This document shows positions 34,752 through 41,943 of a stretch of 64,000 nt of DNA, one piece after another; the first letter of the stretch is position 1, and each line of letters starts with the position of its first letter. The notes under the pieces were generated by a model. It was not told the DNA's origin. It worked only from the letters and a program-made list of their open reading frames with translations, and searched no databases. The DNA comes from Asaia sp. W19 (GTDB lineage Bacteria > Pseudomonadota > Alphaproteobacteria > Acetobacterales > Acetobacteraceae): contig NZ_PNQZ01000059.1 in the NCBI RefSeq assembly GCF_003994335.1, positions 62,001 to 126,000 on the forward strand, in the 5' to 3' direction. Both the position numbers and the translations under genes were made by a program.

Positions 34752-35645
34752 ATGGCACAGTTGACCACTATCGGGCCGCGCAACAGGTTCAATCTGCTTT
34801 ACTGGAGCTTGGCCGCGCTTTCCTGCGGTACCGCACTCTGGTTGGGCAACACGATCATGGCGTTGGCCGTGATCGTCCTCTTTGGTCTGCCGCATGGGGC
34901 GCTTGACGGCGAAATGGCACGGCAGAAACTGCGTCCGTCCTTCGGGCCGCTCTGGTTTCCCGTCTTTGCCCTGCCCTATCTGCTGCTGGTGCTGCTCGTA
35001 TTGCTCTCATGGCGGCTCTTTCCAGTCGTCACGCTCAACCTCTTTCTTGCGCTCTCGCTGTGGCATTTCGGCACGGAGACGCGAGAAGGCAGCAATGCTC
35101 TGCCCGATCTTCTCGTGCTCGGCGGCGCCCCCCTGATCCTGCCCAGCGTTTTCCACCCAGACGCTACCGCTCTGTTATTGAGCGCCATGGCCCCCCCGTC
35201 ACGGCTGGACATGCCACCGGCATGGCTTGTCTGGCTGTTTCCGGTCTGGAGTCTCGTCGCATGCGCCTGGCTGGGGGCATCTCCTGCTCAAGAGCGGTTC
35301 CGGAGGGTCTTCGCGCTGATTGGATTGCTTGCCCTGTTTGCTGCACTTCCGCCGCTTCAGGCTTTCATGATCTATTTCGTCTTCCAGCACGCTCCGGCCC
35401 ATGTTGCATCGCTGATCAGGGACCCGACCTGGCCACGGCTTGTCTCGCAGGCATCAGCCCTGCACTATGCCCTGCCTTTGACGATCGCAACGCTTGCCAT
35501 CGGGGCAGCGCTTTATCCTCTCTATACAGGGATGATCTCCGAGCGCCTGCTGGCGCTTACCTTCCAGCTCCTGGCTGCGCTCACTCTGCCCCATATGCTG
35601 TTTGCCCTCGTGCTGGAAAGCGAGAGAGCCGCCCTCTCCAGATGA
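34752..35645 (+). CDS. blh: Brp/Blh-family beta-carotene 15,15'-dioxygenase
   Basis: This is a 297-residue integral membrane enzyme that cleaves beta-carotene into two retinals, supplying the rhodopsin. About eight hydrophobic segments are seen. The iron-binding histidines expected in the family appear as GLPHGALDG (H48), LWHFGTE (H105), FQHAPAH (H213, H217), ALHYA (H238) and LPHML (H281). An AAGG site precedes ATG 34752. It forms a two-gene operon with the rhodopsin. No crtE, crtB, crtI or crtY is in the window, so beta-carotene must be made by genes elsewhere or taken up. Confidence 0.92.
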   Translation: MAQLTTIGPRNRFNLLYWSLAALSCGTALWLGNTIMALAVIVLFGLPHGALDGEMARQKLRPSFGPLWFPVFALPYLLLVLLVLLSWRLFPVVTLNLFLALSLWHFGTETREGSNALPDLLVLGGAPLILPSVFHPDATALLLSAMAPPSRLDMPPAWLVWLFPVWSLVACAWLGASPAQERFRRVFALIGLLALFAALPPLQAFMIYFVFQHAPAHVASLIRDPTWPRLVSQASALHYALPLTIATLAIGAALYPLYTGMISERLLALTFQLLAALTLPHMLFALVLESERAALSR

Positions 35646-35723
35646 GCATTCCCGTCTGAATGTGCTGCCCGAATGCCCTATGTCTGGGTACCTTCTATAA
35701 GGAGACCTTCAGGCAGATCTGTA

Positions 35724-36506
35724 TCAGAAGGACGTATCGTCGCTTTGTTCTACGGCTATCTGCGCGTCGACCAGCGCCCGTACACGCTGCTCCAGCCGTT
35801 CACGGGCGCCGGGCACGGGCTTGTGGCGCGCTCCGAACAAGTGTCGGGAGAGGAAATGCCCTGTCAGTGCGAGGCCCTCGGCCCAGGCAGGGGGGTCATC
35901 TCCCTCATTTTCAGCGCCCTGCAATGTCAGATAGCGGGGCAGAGGCAGGAGACGATCGACCCAGACGCCCGCAGCCGATCGGCTCACGGCACGTCCCGTC
36001 CGGGGAGAAACGAAGGCGAGATCGCTTGTATCCCCGGAAATGGCACAGCTATCGAGCGTCAGCCCATAGCCTAGCGTCGCCAGAAGGGCCGTTTCCCAGC
36101 GTACATAATCGACGACAGGCGCAGGATCGGCCAACACGCAGAATGCCGCCAGATCGCGCACGGTTTGCAGGAAAAAATCGGGATGAGGCTCTCGATCCGG
36201 GAGGGCAGCGTCGGCAAGTTCTGCCGCAGACTGAACCAGAGCGAGTTGTAAAGGGCGGTCAAGAAGCCTGACGGCTGTTTCCTGCACCATCTCACCGCTC
36301 AGATGCCCGAGTTGGTCGGACAGGCGGGAGGCATAGCGAGCAAGTATCAGATTGCCCGGTTGCCAGAGCGCGGCCTGACGTCGTGACGAGCCGCCACGCA
36401 CCAGACCGGCAATGCGTCCATGCTCTTCAGTGAAGAGATGGACGACCGCCCCGCCCTCGCCGTAGCGGCGGGCGGAGAGGACGATCGCGGCGCACTCGAA
36501 ATTCAT
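35724..36506 (-). CDS. recO: DNA repair protein RecO
   Basis: This is a 260-residue recombination mediator that loads RecA with RecR and anneals single strands. An N-terminal OB fold has AAIVLSARRYGEGGAVVHLFTEEHGRIAGLVRGG (described; key block near residues 6-39). A helical part carries WETALLATLGYGLTLDSCA. The C-terminus has GHFLSRHLFG. Its zinc-binding cysteines are reduced, as in many alphaproteobacteria. It lies downstream of tsf on the same strand with a 33-base gap, so probably the last gene of an rpsB-tsf-recO run. Confidence 0.92.
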   Translation of the reverse strand: MNFECAAIVLSARRYGEGGAVVHLFTEEHGRIAGLVRGGSSRRQAALWQPGNLILARYASRLSDQLGHLSGEMVQETAVRLLDRPLQLALVQSAAELADAALPDREPHPDFFLQTVRDLAAFCVLADPAPVVDYVRWETALLATLGYGLTLDSCAISGDTSDLAFVSPRTGRAVSRSAAGVWVDRLLPLPRYLTLQGAENEGDDPPAWAEGLALTGHFLSRHLFGARHKPVPGARERLEQRVRALVDAQIAVEQSDDTSF

Positions 36507-36539
36507 GCGCCGCGCCCGTTTCGAAGCCTGATCAGACGA

Positions 36540-37445
36540 TCAGGCGCCAGCAGCAGCAGCCACTTCGGCAGCGAAATCGCTGGTCTCCTTCTCGATGCCC
36601 TCGCCGAGCTGGAAGCGCTCGAAAGCGATCAGCTTGGCGCCTGCCTTCTCGACAACCTTGGCCACGCGGGTCTCGCCGTCATGCACCCAGACCTGCTCCA
36701 GAAGAACGACTTCTTCATAGAACTTGCGGATACGGCCTTCGATCATCTTCTCGATGATGGCTTCCGGCTTGCCGGACTCGCGGGCCTGCTCGATCAGAAC
36801 CTGGCGCTCACGCTCCAGAGCTTCCGGATCGACGCTGGCAACTTCAAGAGCGGCCGGACGCGTTGCGGCAACATGCATGCCGATCTGGCGCCCCAGCGTC
36901 AGCAGGGCTTCGGATTCCGAAGGAGCTTCGACAGCAGCCAGAACACCGATCTTGCCAACGCCCGGACGCAGCGCGCCGTGCACGTAGGAAGCAACGATGC
37001 CCGAAGGAACGGTCAGAACCTTGGCGCGACGCAGCGACATGTTCTCACCGATCGTGGCGATCAGGTGTGTCAGCTCTTCAGCAACCGTACGGCCCGTGGG
37101 CAGCTTGGCCTGCGACAGGGTGTCGAGGTCGTCACCGGCCTCGAGCGCAGCGTGGGCCACGGACTCGACGAATGCCTGGAAGGCTTCGTTACGACCCACG
37201 AAATCGGTCTCGGCATTGACTTCGACCATGGCGGCCTTGTTCTTGCCCGAAGCAACAGCCACGAGGCCTTCAGCCGTGGTGCGGCCCGACTTCTTGGCAG
37301 CCTGCGACAGACCCTTGGCACGCAGCCAGTCGATGGCGGCATCCATGTCGCCAGCAGCTTCCGTGAGAGCCTTTTTGCAGTCCATCATGCCGGCGCCAGT
37401 CTTCTCGCGCAGGTCACGAACGAGGGCAGCAGTGATTTCCGCCAT
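36540..37445 (-). CDS. tsf: Elongation factor Ts
   Basis: This is a 301-residue guanine-nucleotide exchange factor for EF-Tu. The N-terminal UBA-like module reads [19 protein letters not shown] (9-27). The EF-Tu-contacting [10 protein letters not shown] block is near residue 81, and the conserved AATRPAAL and [21 protein letters not shown] (described) segments follow. Full length. The rpsB-tsf order is the universal one, but 209 bases separate the two genes and hold structured sequence, so partial independent control is likely. Confidence 0.97.
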   Translation of the reverse strand: MAEITAALVRDLREKTGAGMMDCKKALTEAAGDMDAAIDWLRAKGLSQAAKKSGRTTAEGLVAVASGKNKAAMVEVNAETDFVGRNEAFQAFVESVAHAALEAGDDLDTLSQAKLPTGRTVAEELTHLIATIGENMSLRRAKVLTVPSGIVASYVHGALRPGVGKIGVLAAVEAPSESEALLTLGRQIGMHVAATRPAALEVASVDPEALERERQVLIEQARESGKPEAIIEKMIEGRIRKFYEEVVLLEQVWVHDGETRVAKVVEKAGAKLIAFERFQLGEGIEKETSDFAAEVAAAAGA

Positions 37446-37461
37446 GTTCCAAACTCCTCTT

Positions 37462-37508
37462 GAGCATTGTCCCGTCAGACCCGATCGACTGATCGGACGA
37501 CAATGCTC
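37462..37508 (-). promoter_or_regulatory. Nested inverted repeats in the tsf leader
   Basis: GAGCATTGTC (37462-37471) pairs perfectly with 37499-37508. Inside lies CCGATC-GACT-GATCGG (37481-37496). In the minus-strand RNA this forms a two-tier hairpin ending about 16 bases before the tsf start codon. Confidence 0.65.
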
Positions 37509-37526
37509 GCCACAATAAAAGAACCT

Positions 37527-37564
37527 GAGCCCTTCCCCGCACCCCGAAAGCGCGGGGCAGGCTC
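37527..37564 (-). terminator. Imperfect hairpin between rpsB and tsf
   Basis: GAGCC and CCCCGC pair with GCGGGG and GGCTC around an inner loop, followed on the minus strand by a T-rich stretch (TTCTTTTATT). It may be an attenuator lowering read-through from rpsB into tsf. Confidence 0.4.
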
Positions 37565-37654
37565 TAGGAACGAAACGGCGCGCCGCAGCTTTTCAGCCGG
37601 GCACGCCAGAAATTTCGAATGCAGGGGGAGATCTTATGATCTCCCGCACGCATC

Positions 37655-38437
37655 TCAGGCTTCAGCCGGAGCTTCAGCCGGGGTCTCTTCCACAACGGTC
37701 TCGACCGGCAGCTCTTCAGACGCACCGAAATCGGCACCCGAAGCAGCCATTTCGGCGGAGATACCGTCGAGCACGGCCTGCGACACGAGGTCGCAATAGG
37801 TCGTGATGGCGCGGATGGCGTCGTCATTTCCCGGGATCGGGTAGGTCACGCCAGCCGGGTTGGAGTTGCTGTCGAGGACCGCAACAACCGGAATGCCAAG
37901 CTTGTTGGCTTCCTCAACCGCCAGCTTCTCCTTGTTCGTGTCGATCACGAACAGGATGTCCGGCAGGCCGCCCATTTCCTTGATACCGCCGAGCGAACGC
38001 TCAAGCTTCTCGCGGTCACGGGTGATGTCGAGGATTTCTTTCTTCGTCAGGCCGTGCGTGTCGCCGGAAAGCATCTCGTCGATCTGGCGCAGACGCTTGA
38101 TCGAACCCGTGATGGTCTTCCAGTTGGTCAGCATGCCGCCGAGCCAGCGATGGTTGACGTAGTACTGACCGCAGCGGGTTGCTGCCTCAGCCACATGCTC
38201 GGCTGCAGCGCGCTTGGTGCCGACGAACAGCACGCGACCGCCACCGGCCACCGTGTTGCGAACGGCCTGCAGGGCGCGATCGAGCATCGGAACGGTCTGC
38301 TGCAGGTCGATGATGTGAACCTGGTTGCGGACACCGAACAGATACGGTGCCATCGCCGGGTTCCAGCGGCGTGTGTGGTGACCAAAGTGAACGCCGGCTT
38401 CGAGCAGCTGACGCATCGTGAATTCAGGCATCGCCAT
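37655..38437 (-). CDS. rpsB: 30S ribosomal protein S2
   Basis: This is a 260-residue S2 protein: [20 protein letters not shown], then [42 protein letters not shown] and [19 protein letters not shown]. The C-terminal Ala/Glu/Pro-rich tail, ending PAEAPAEA, is typical of alphaproteobacteria. ATG 38437 has AGGA nine bases before; ATG 38431 is an alternative. The frame continues to 38479 without conserved residues. A promoter and a hairpin-containing leader lie upstream. Confidence 0.97.
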   Translation of the reverse strand: MAMPEFTMRQLLEAGVHFGHHTRRWNPAMAPYLFGVRNQVHIIDLQQTVPMLDRALQAVRNTVAGGGRVLFVGTKRAAAEHVAEAATRCGQYYVNHRWLGGMLTNWKTITGSIKRLRQIDEMLSGDTHGLTKKEILDITRDREKLERSLGGIKEMGGLPDILFVIDTNKEKLAVEEANKLGIPVVAVLDSNSNPAGVTYPIPGNDDAIRAITTYCDLVSQAVLDGISAEMAASGADFGASEELPVETVVEETPAEAPAEA

Positions 38438-38469
38438 GATGCAAATTCCTGTTCTTCTGGTTGTGCCTC

Positions 38470-38519
38470 CGTATGACATTGCGCGTTTTCACGGGCACCA
38501 GAGAGTCTGACGTCATACG
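38470..38519 (-). promoter_or_regulatory. Inverted repeat in the rpsB leader
   Basis: CGTATGAC (38470-38477) pairs with GTCATACG (38512-38519), enclosing about 34 bases, and ends 32 bases before the rpsB start. S2 represses its own mRNA in E. coli, so a comparable leader target is possible here. Confidence 0.45.
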
Positions 38520-38573
38520 TGCGAATTGTCCTTCTCCCCGACAGCAGAGCCGCCAGAGAAGCCAGACGGGCGC

Positions 38574-38602
38574 GGTATCGCCTTTTTTGTCCCAAAAGGC
38601 AA
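38574..38602 (-). promoter_or_regulatory. Predicted rpsB promoter
   Basis: On the minus strand, TTGCCT (complement of 38597-38602) and GATACC (38574-38579) are separated by 17 bases. This gives an rpsB leader of about 130 bases. Confidence 0.5.
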
Positions 38603-38956
38603 GGACGAAGCGCCTCATCGCAGAGGAAACACGCATCCCGCCCTGGAACGATGTCGGGAGAACGACGCTCTTTCCGCCCCGCAGCGCGTCGCCGGATGCT
38701 TTGAGCGGCGGCGACCCTTGCTTGGCCCGTGAGCCCCAAGCGCGCGCATCAGGCCACAGGCTTTTACAAAAGCGAACCGGAGCCGCTGATTCGATGCGAT
38801 TTCGAAAGAAGAATCCTGTGCGTGCACACCGGGCGTGTCATGTTCACGCAATGTTGCCCTGCTAAGCGCTCTGCCGCGCACAGGGTCCCTCACACCCGCG
38901 CCATACCTTTTGACCTGGGTGGCCCCGGCGGCACACCCATTTTCGGAATTACGTCA
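38603..38956. other. Intergenic stretch between the rpsB promoter and the response regulator
   Basis: About 350 bases between divergent genes. Open frames here have no convincing start or family features. It probably holds the control region of the two-component operon, but I see no clear promoter boxes or operator repeats. Confidence 0.4.
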
Positions 38957-39628
38957 ATGCGGATCCTGTTGATTGAAGACGAGCTGGATATGGCGGCGCT
39001 GATTACCAGAAGCGTTCAGGATGCAGGGTTCGCGATCGATTCCGCGCGCACGCTCGCCGATGCACGGGAAATGGCGGCCCTCGCCTCCTATGCGCTCATC
39101 ATCCTTGACCGCCGTCTGCCCGATGGGGACGGCCTCAGCCTTATCCGGAGTTTACGCACTGCGCAGCCCGGTGCGCCCATCATCGTCCTCTCCGCACTGG
39201 ACGCCGTGCCGGACAGGGTCCAGGGGCTGGATGAGGGAGCGGATGACTATCTCGCCAAACCGTTTGACATGGCGGAGCTTCTTGCGCGGGCAAGGGCCGC
39301 GCTGCGTCGCCCCGGCGCTGAAGACACGCCGCCCATGATCTGCGGCCGTCTTGGTTTTCACCCCTCGACGCGAGAGGTCACGATCGATGGAACCCCGGTA
39401 CTGTTCAAACGGCGCGAGCTTGCTGTCCTCGAGACACTGATACGGCGCGCCGGCAGGGTCGTCAGGCGCGAGACCCTGATCGAGGAAGTCTATGGCTTCG
39501 ACGATGAGATCCAGTCCAACACGCTAGATGCGCATATCTCACGTCTGCGCGTTCGGCTTACCGCCTTCAAGGCGGGTATCGTGATTCATCCGATCCGCGG
39601 GGTCGGCTATCTTCTGGACCAGTGCTGA
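38957..39628 (+). CDS. OmpR/PhoB-family response regulator
   Basis: This is a 223-residue regulator. The receiver domain has the acidic pair in MRILLIEDELDM, phospho-acceptor D51 (LIILDRRLPDGDG), S79 and K101 (YLAKPFDMAELLARAR). The DNA-binding winged helix (about 130-223) has ELAVLETLIRRAGRVVRRETL and SNTLDAHISRLRVRL. ATG 38957 is chosen because it gives the canonical N-terminus; the longer frame has none. Its stop codon directly abuts the ATG of the histidine kinase gene, so the pair is co-translated. The target genes are unknown. Confidence 0.94.
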   Translation: MRILLIEDELDMAALITRSVQDAGFAIDSARTLADAREMAALASYALIILDRRLPDGDGLSLIRSLRTAQPGAPIIVLSALDAVPDRVQGLDEGADDYLAKPFDMAELLARARAALRRPGAEDTPPMICGRLGFHPSTREVTIDGTPVLFKRRELAVLETLIRRAGRVVRRETLIEEVYGFDDEIQSNTLDAHISRLRVRLTAFKAGIVIHPIRGVGYLLDQC

Positions 39629-41002
39629 ATGTGGATTCCCCGTTTCACCTCTCTGCGGATACGCATAACGGCCCTGCTGCTCGGCGTTCAGCTCGTCTGT
39701 GTGCTCTTCGTGGTCTTTCTGCACCCGTTTCTGATACCGGATACGAGCTATACCGACATCGCGGATATCACGACCCAGGACCTTATCGAGGACTCGCTCA
39801 CCACTGACGCCTCTGGTGCGCTGGTCATCGCCCCCACACCGGCCCTGCGCCGTTATGCCGCCACCCGGCCTGACCTGATCTACGCAATTGCAGGCGCTGA
39901 CGGGCAGATCGCCCGTGGCTCGAACAAATATCTCAGCGACCTGCTGAAGCAGATTGCCCCCGTGCGACTGGAAGATTCAGAAGGCTTCGATACGAGGCGG
40001 CCCGGCAAGGGACCGATCTATTTCGACACGCTCGATACCCGTTTCGGCAAGCTCTGTATTGCAGTGACAGGAGAGTCATTCGGGATCGCGGACATCCCGA
40101 GCTTTTTCGAGTTGTTCAAGCCCCTCGTTCTTGTTTACAGCCCGCTGATGATCGGGGTCTTCATCTCCCTCCCCCTTCTGATCATCTGGGCTCTGCGCCC
40201 GCTCAGCCTTGTCAAACGCGCTGCGGCCTCGATCGATCTTCATAATATCGATCATCCGCTTCCGACAGACGGATTGCCCAATGAGCTTCGTCCCGCCGTC
40301 GAGGCAATCAATGCTGCTCTGGCGCGTATTGCTGTTGGCTGGCAGCAGCAGCATTTCTTCATGGCCAATGCCGCTCATGAACTGCGTACCCCCGTTGCCA
40401 TACTCCAGGCACGCATCGACCAGATCAGGCTCGATAGCGAAAGCCGGACGAGTCTCGGGCGCGATGTGCATCGGCTGCGCCGCCTGGTCGACCAGCTCCT
40501 GATCATCGCCCGTCTGGACCGGCAACAGACGACCTCTTTCACGCCCCTCGACATCGTGGACCTCTTACAGGGCGTGGTGGCGGATTGCGCGCCTTATGTC
40601 CTGCGCAGCCGCCGATCGATCGATCTGCAATGCAGCGTTCCGAAATGCGAATTCACTGGTGATCGTCAGGCGCTTGGCAGCCTTCTGACGAATCTGATCG
40701 ACAATGCGACGAAGGCCGAACCCGAGGGAGGGACGATCTTTGTAAAGCTGGACGCCGAACCTACGCATATCACCATCACGGTTTCCGATCATGGGGCGGG
40801 GATTGCCGAGGAAGATCGTCAGCATGTGTTCGAGCCGTTCTGGCGCAAAGACCATCACGAGCCAGGGACTGGTCTGGGCCTCGCTGCTGCGAGGGACATC
40901 GTGACGCTCCATGGCGGTAGCATACAGATCGACCAGACACCGGGGGGCGGCGCAAGCTTCAGAGTGGTCCTTCCCGTAGACCCGTCCATTTCCTCCAAAT
41001 GA
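39629..41002 (+). CDS. Membrane sensor histidine kinase
   Basis: This is a 457-residue kinase, partner of the preceding regulator. The first membrane segment lies at 13-35 and the second near 165-190 (LVLVYSPLMIGVFISLPLL), enclosing a periplasmic sensor of about 130 residues. The HAMP region follows. The H-box ANAAHELRTPVAILQ has the phospho-acceptor H250. The ATPase has LLTNLIDNATKAEP (N-box), SDHGAGI (G1) and GTGLGLAAARDIV (G2). The signal is unknown; the general shape resembles QseC/TctE-type sensors. No other gene follows on this strand before a convergent gap of about 940 bases. Confidence 0.93.
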   Translation: MWIPRFTSLRIRITALLLGVQLVCVLFVVFLHPFLIPDTSYTDIADITTQDLIEDSLTTDASGALVIAPTPALRRYAATRPDLIYAIAGADGQIARGSNKYLSDLLKQIAPVRLEDSEGFDTRRPGKGPIYFDTLDTRFGKLCIAVTGESFGIADIPSFFELFKPLVLVYSPLMIGVFISLPLLIIWALRPLSLVKRAAASIDLHNIDHPLPTDGLPNELRPAVEAINAALARIAVGWQQQHFFMANAAHELRTPVAILQARIDQIRLDSESRTSLGRDVHRLRRLVDQLLIIARLDRQQTTSFTPLDIVDLLQGVVADCAPYVLRSRRSIDLQCSVPKCEFTGDRQALGSLLTNLIDNATKAEPEGGTIFVKLDAEPTHITITVSDHGAGIAEEDRQHVFEPFWRKDHHEPGTGLGLAAARDIVTLHGGSIQIDQTPGGGASFRVVLPVDPSISSK

Positions 41003-41943
41003 TGATACCGCATTGGAAGAAGAAAATACCTTCCATGAGGTCTCGCCGTCAGGCTCCTGCAATGTCCAGGAACTAGACTCCTCAAAGCCGGTCATCCTGA
41101 CGACGCAATTGTCGTCAGCCCCGGCCACGAGGCAAGACTGCGATGATGCAAGTAAGCATGATTCCGCCGCACCGCATGGTTCTGAAAACGACGGGCACTT
41201 GCCACCTCTCCTCCCAGCGGCGTCTGGCAATCTCCGTTCCCTTGCCCTCTAAAGCCATGTCCCATGAGCGAAAACGGATACCCCTTCTCTCGGCCTCTCC
41301 AAACGCCACCATGGCAACGTCTGGAGCCGAGTACGGGCTGATGGCCGCATGGTGCGCCACGGCAAACGAGACATTCGGACGCGCTGTGCTCAGGGCCGTC
41401 GCCCTCCTGCGCAATGTTCGAGAAAACTGAGCAGATCTGCTGCTCACCCAAGGGACTCCACTTCGCATGATACCGACACGATCACGCCCGACCTTCCCGT
41501 CATCGCCTCGCTCCCGGCAACCCATAACACGGTGGCTTGACGTCAAACCGCTCTACCCGGAATTCCGGGTGGAGATGCGCGAGAGCCGGCCCTCTGCACG
41601 CGATGGTCTCGGCAGCCCGGTCCTCTCCCACGATGCACGACAAGACGGTCTGGCCGAGACACGGCCCGACGCCCCGAAGCGCGCCTTCTGGCATACGCCG
41701 TTATCGAGACGCGTCACGGGGCGCGCCGTGCAGATACTCAAGCTCGCCCCGGTGATGATCACAGAGGCGGCACCGTTACGTCCCCTCTCGGCGGCGCTGA
41801 TACTCGGGCTCCAGATCCGTCTTCTGGAACTCGCGCGTAAACGGGGCCTCGCGGTGAAACGCGGGGGATGAGGACATTGCCGGAGCGCGCAGAGCCCGGC
41901 GTGTTGGTCCGAAACGCCGGTCCAGGGAGGGGGTGCGACGAAA
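41003..41943. other. Convergent 940-base gap without a confident gene
   Basis: Between the histidine kinase (plus) and dnaE (minus). Several overlapping open frames of 90-145 codons exist on both strands. None has a clear ribosome site or family features, and codon use is mixed. The best plus-strand frame is listed separately. The stretch may hold a decayed gene or a lineage-specific one; no repeats or RNA signatures are seen. Confidence 0.45.
41467..41871 (+). CDS. Possible hypothetical protein
   Basis: ATG 41467 opens a 134-codon frame whose second half has GC-rich third positions like neighbouring genes and a helical, basic ending (ALILGLQIRLLELARKRGL). An AAGGGA lies 11 bases before the start, farther than usual. 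The first half is Arg/Ser/Pro-rich and looks less coding. I do not recognise a family. It could be chance. Confidence 0.25.
   Translation: MIPTRSRPTFPSSPRSRQPITRWLDVKPLYPEFRVEMRESRPSARDGLGSPVLSHDARQDGLAETRPDAPKRAFWHTPLSRRVTGRAVQILKLAPVMITEAAPLRPLSAALILGLQIRLLELARKRGLAVKRGG

Noticed and set aside
36420-37463. 347-codon plus-strand frame across tsf
   Set aside because: It is the antisense shadow of EF-Ts, with no ribosome site and no recognisable domain.
41115-41546. 143-codon minus-strand frame after the histidine kinase
   Set aside because: No ribosome site, mixed codon use and no domain; not convincing enough to list as a gene.
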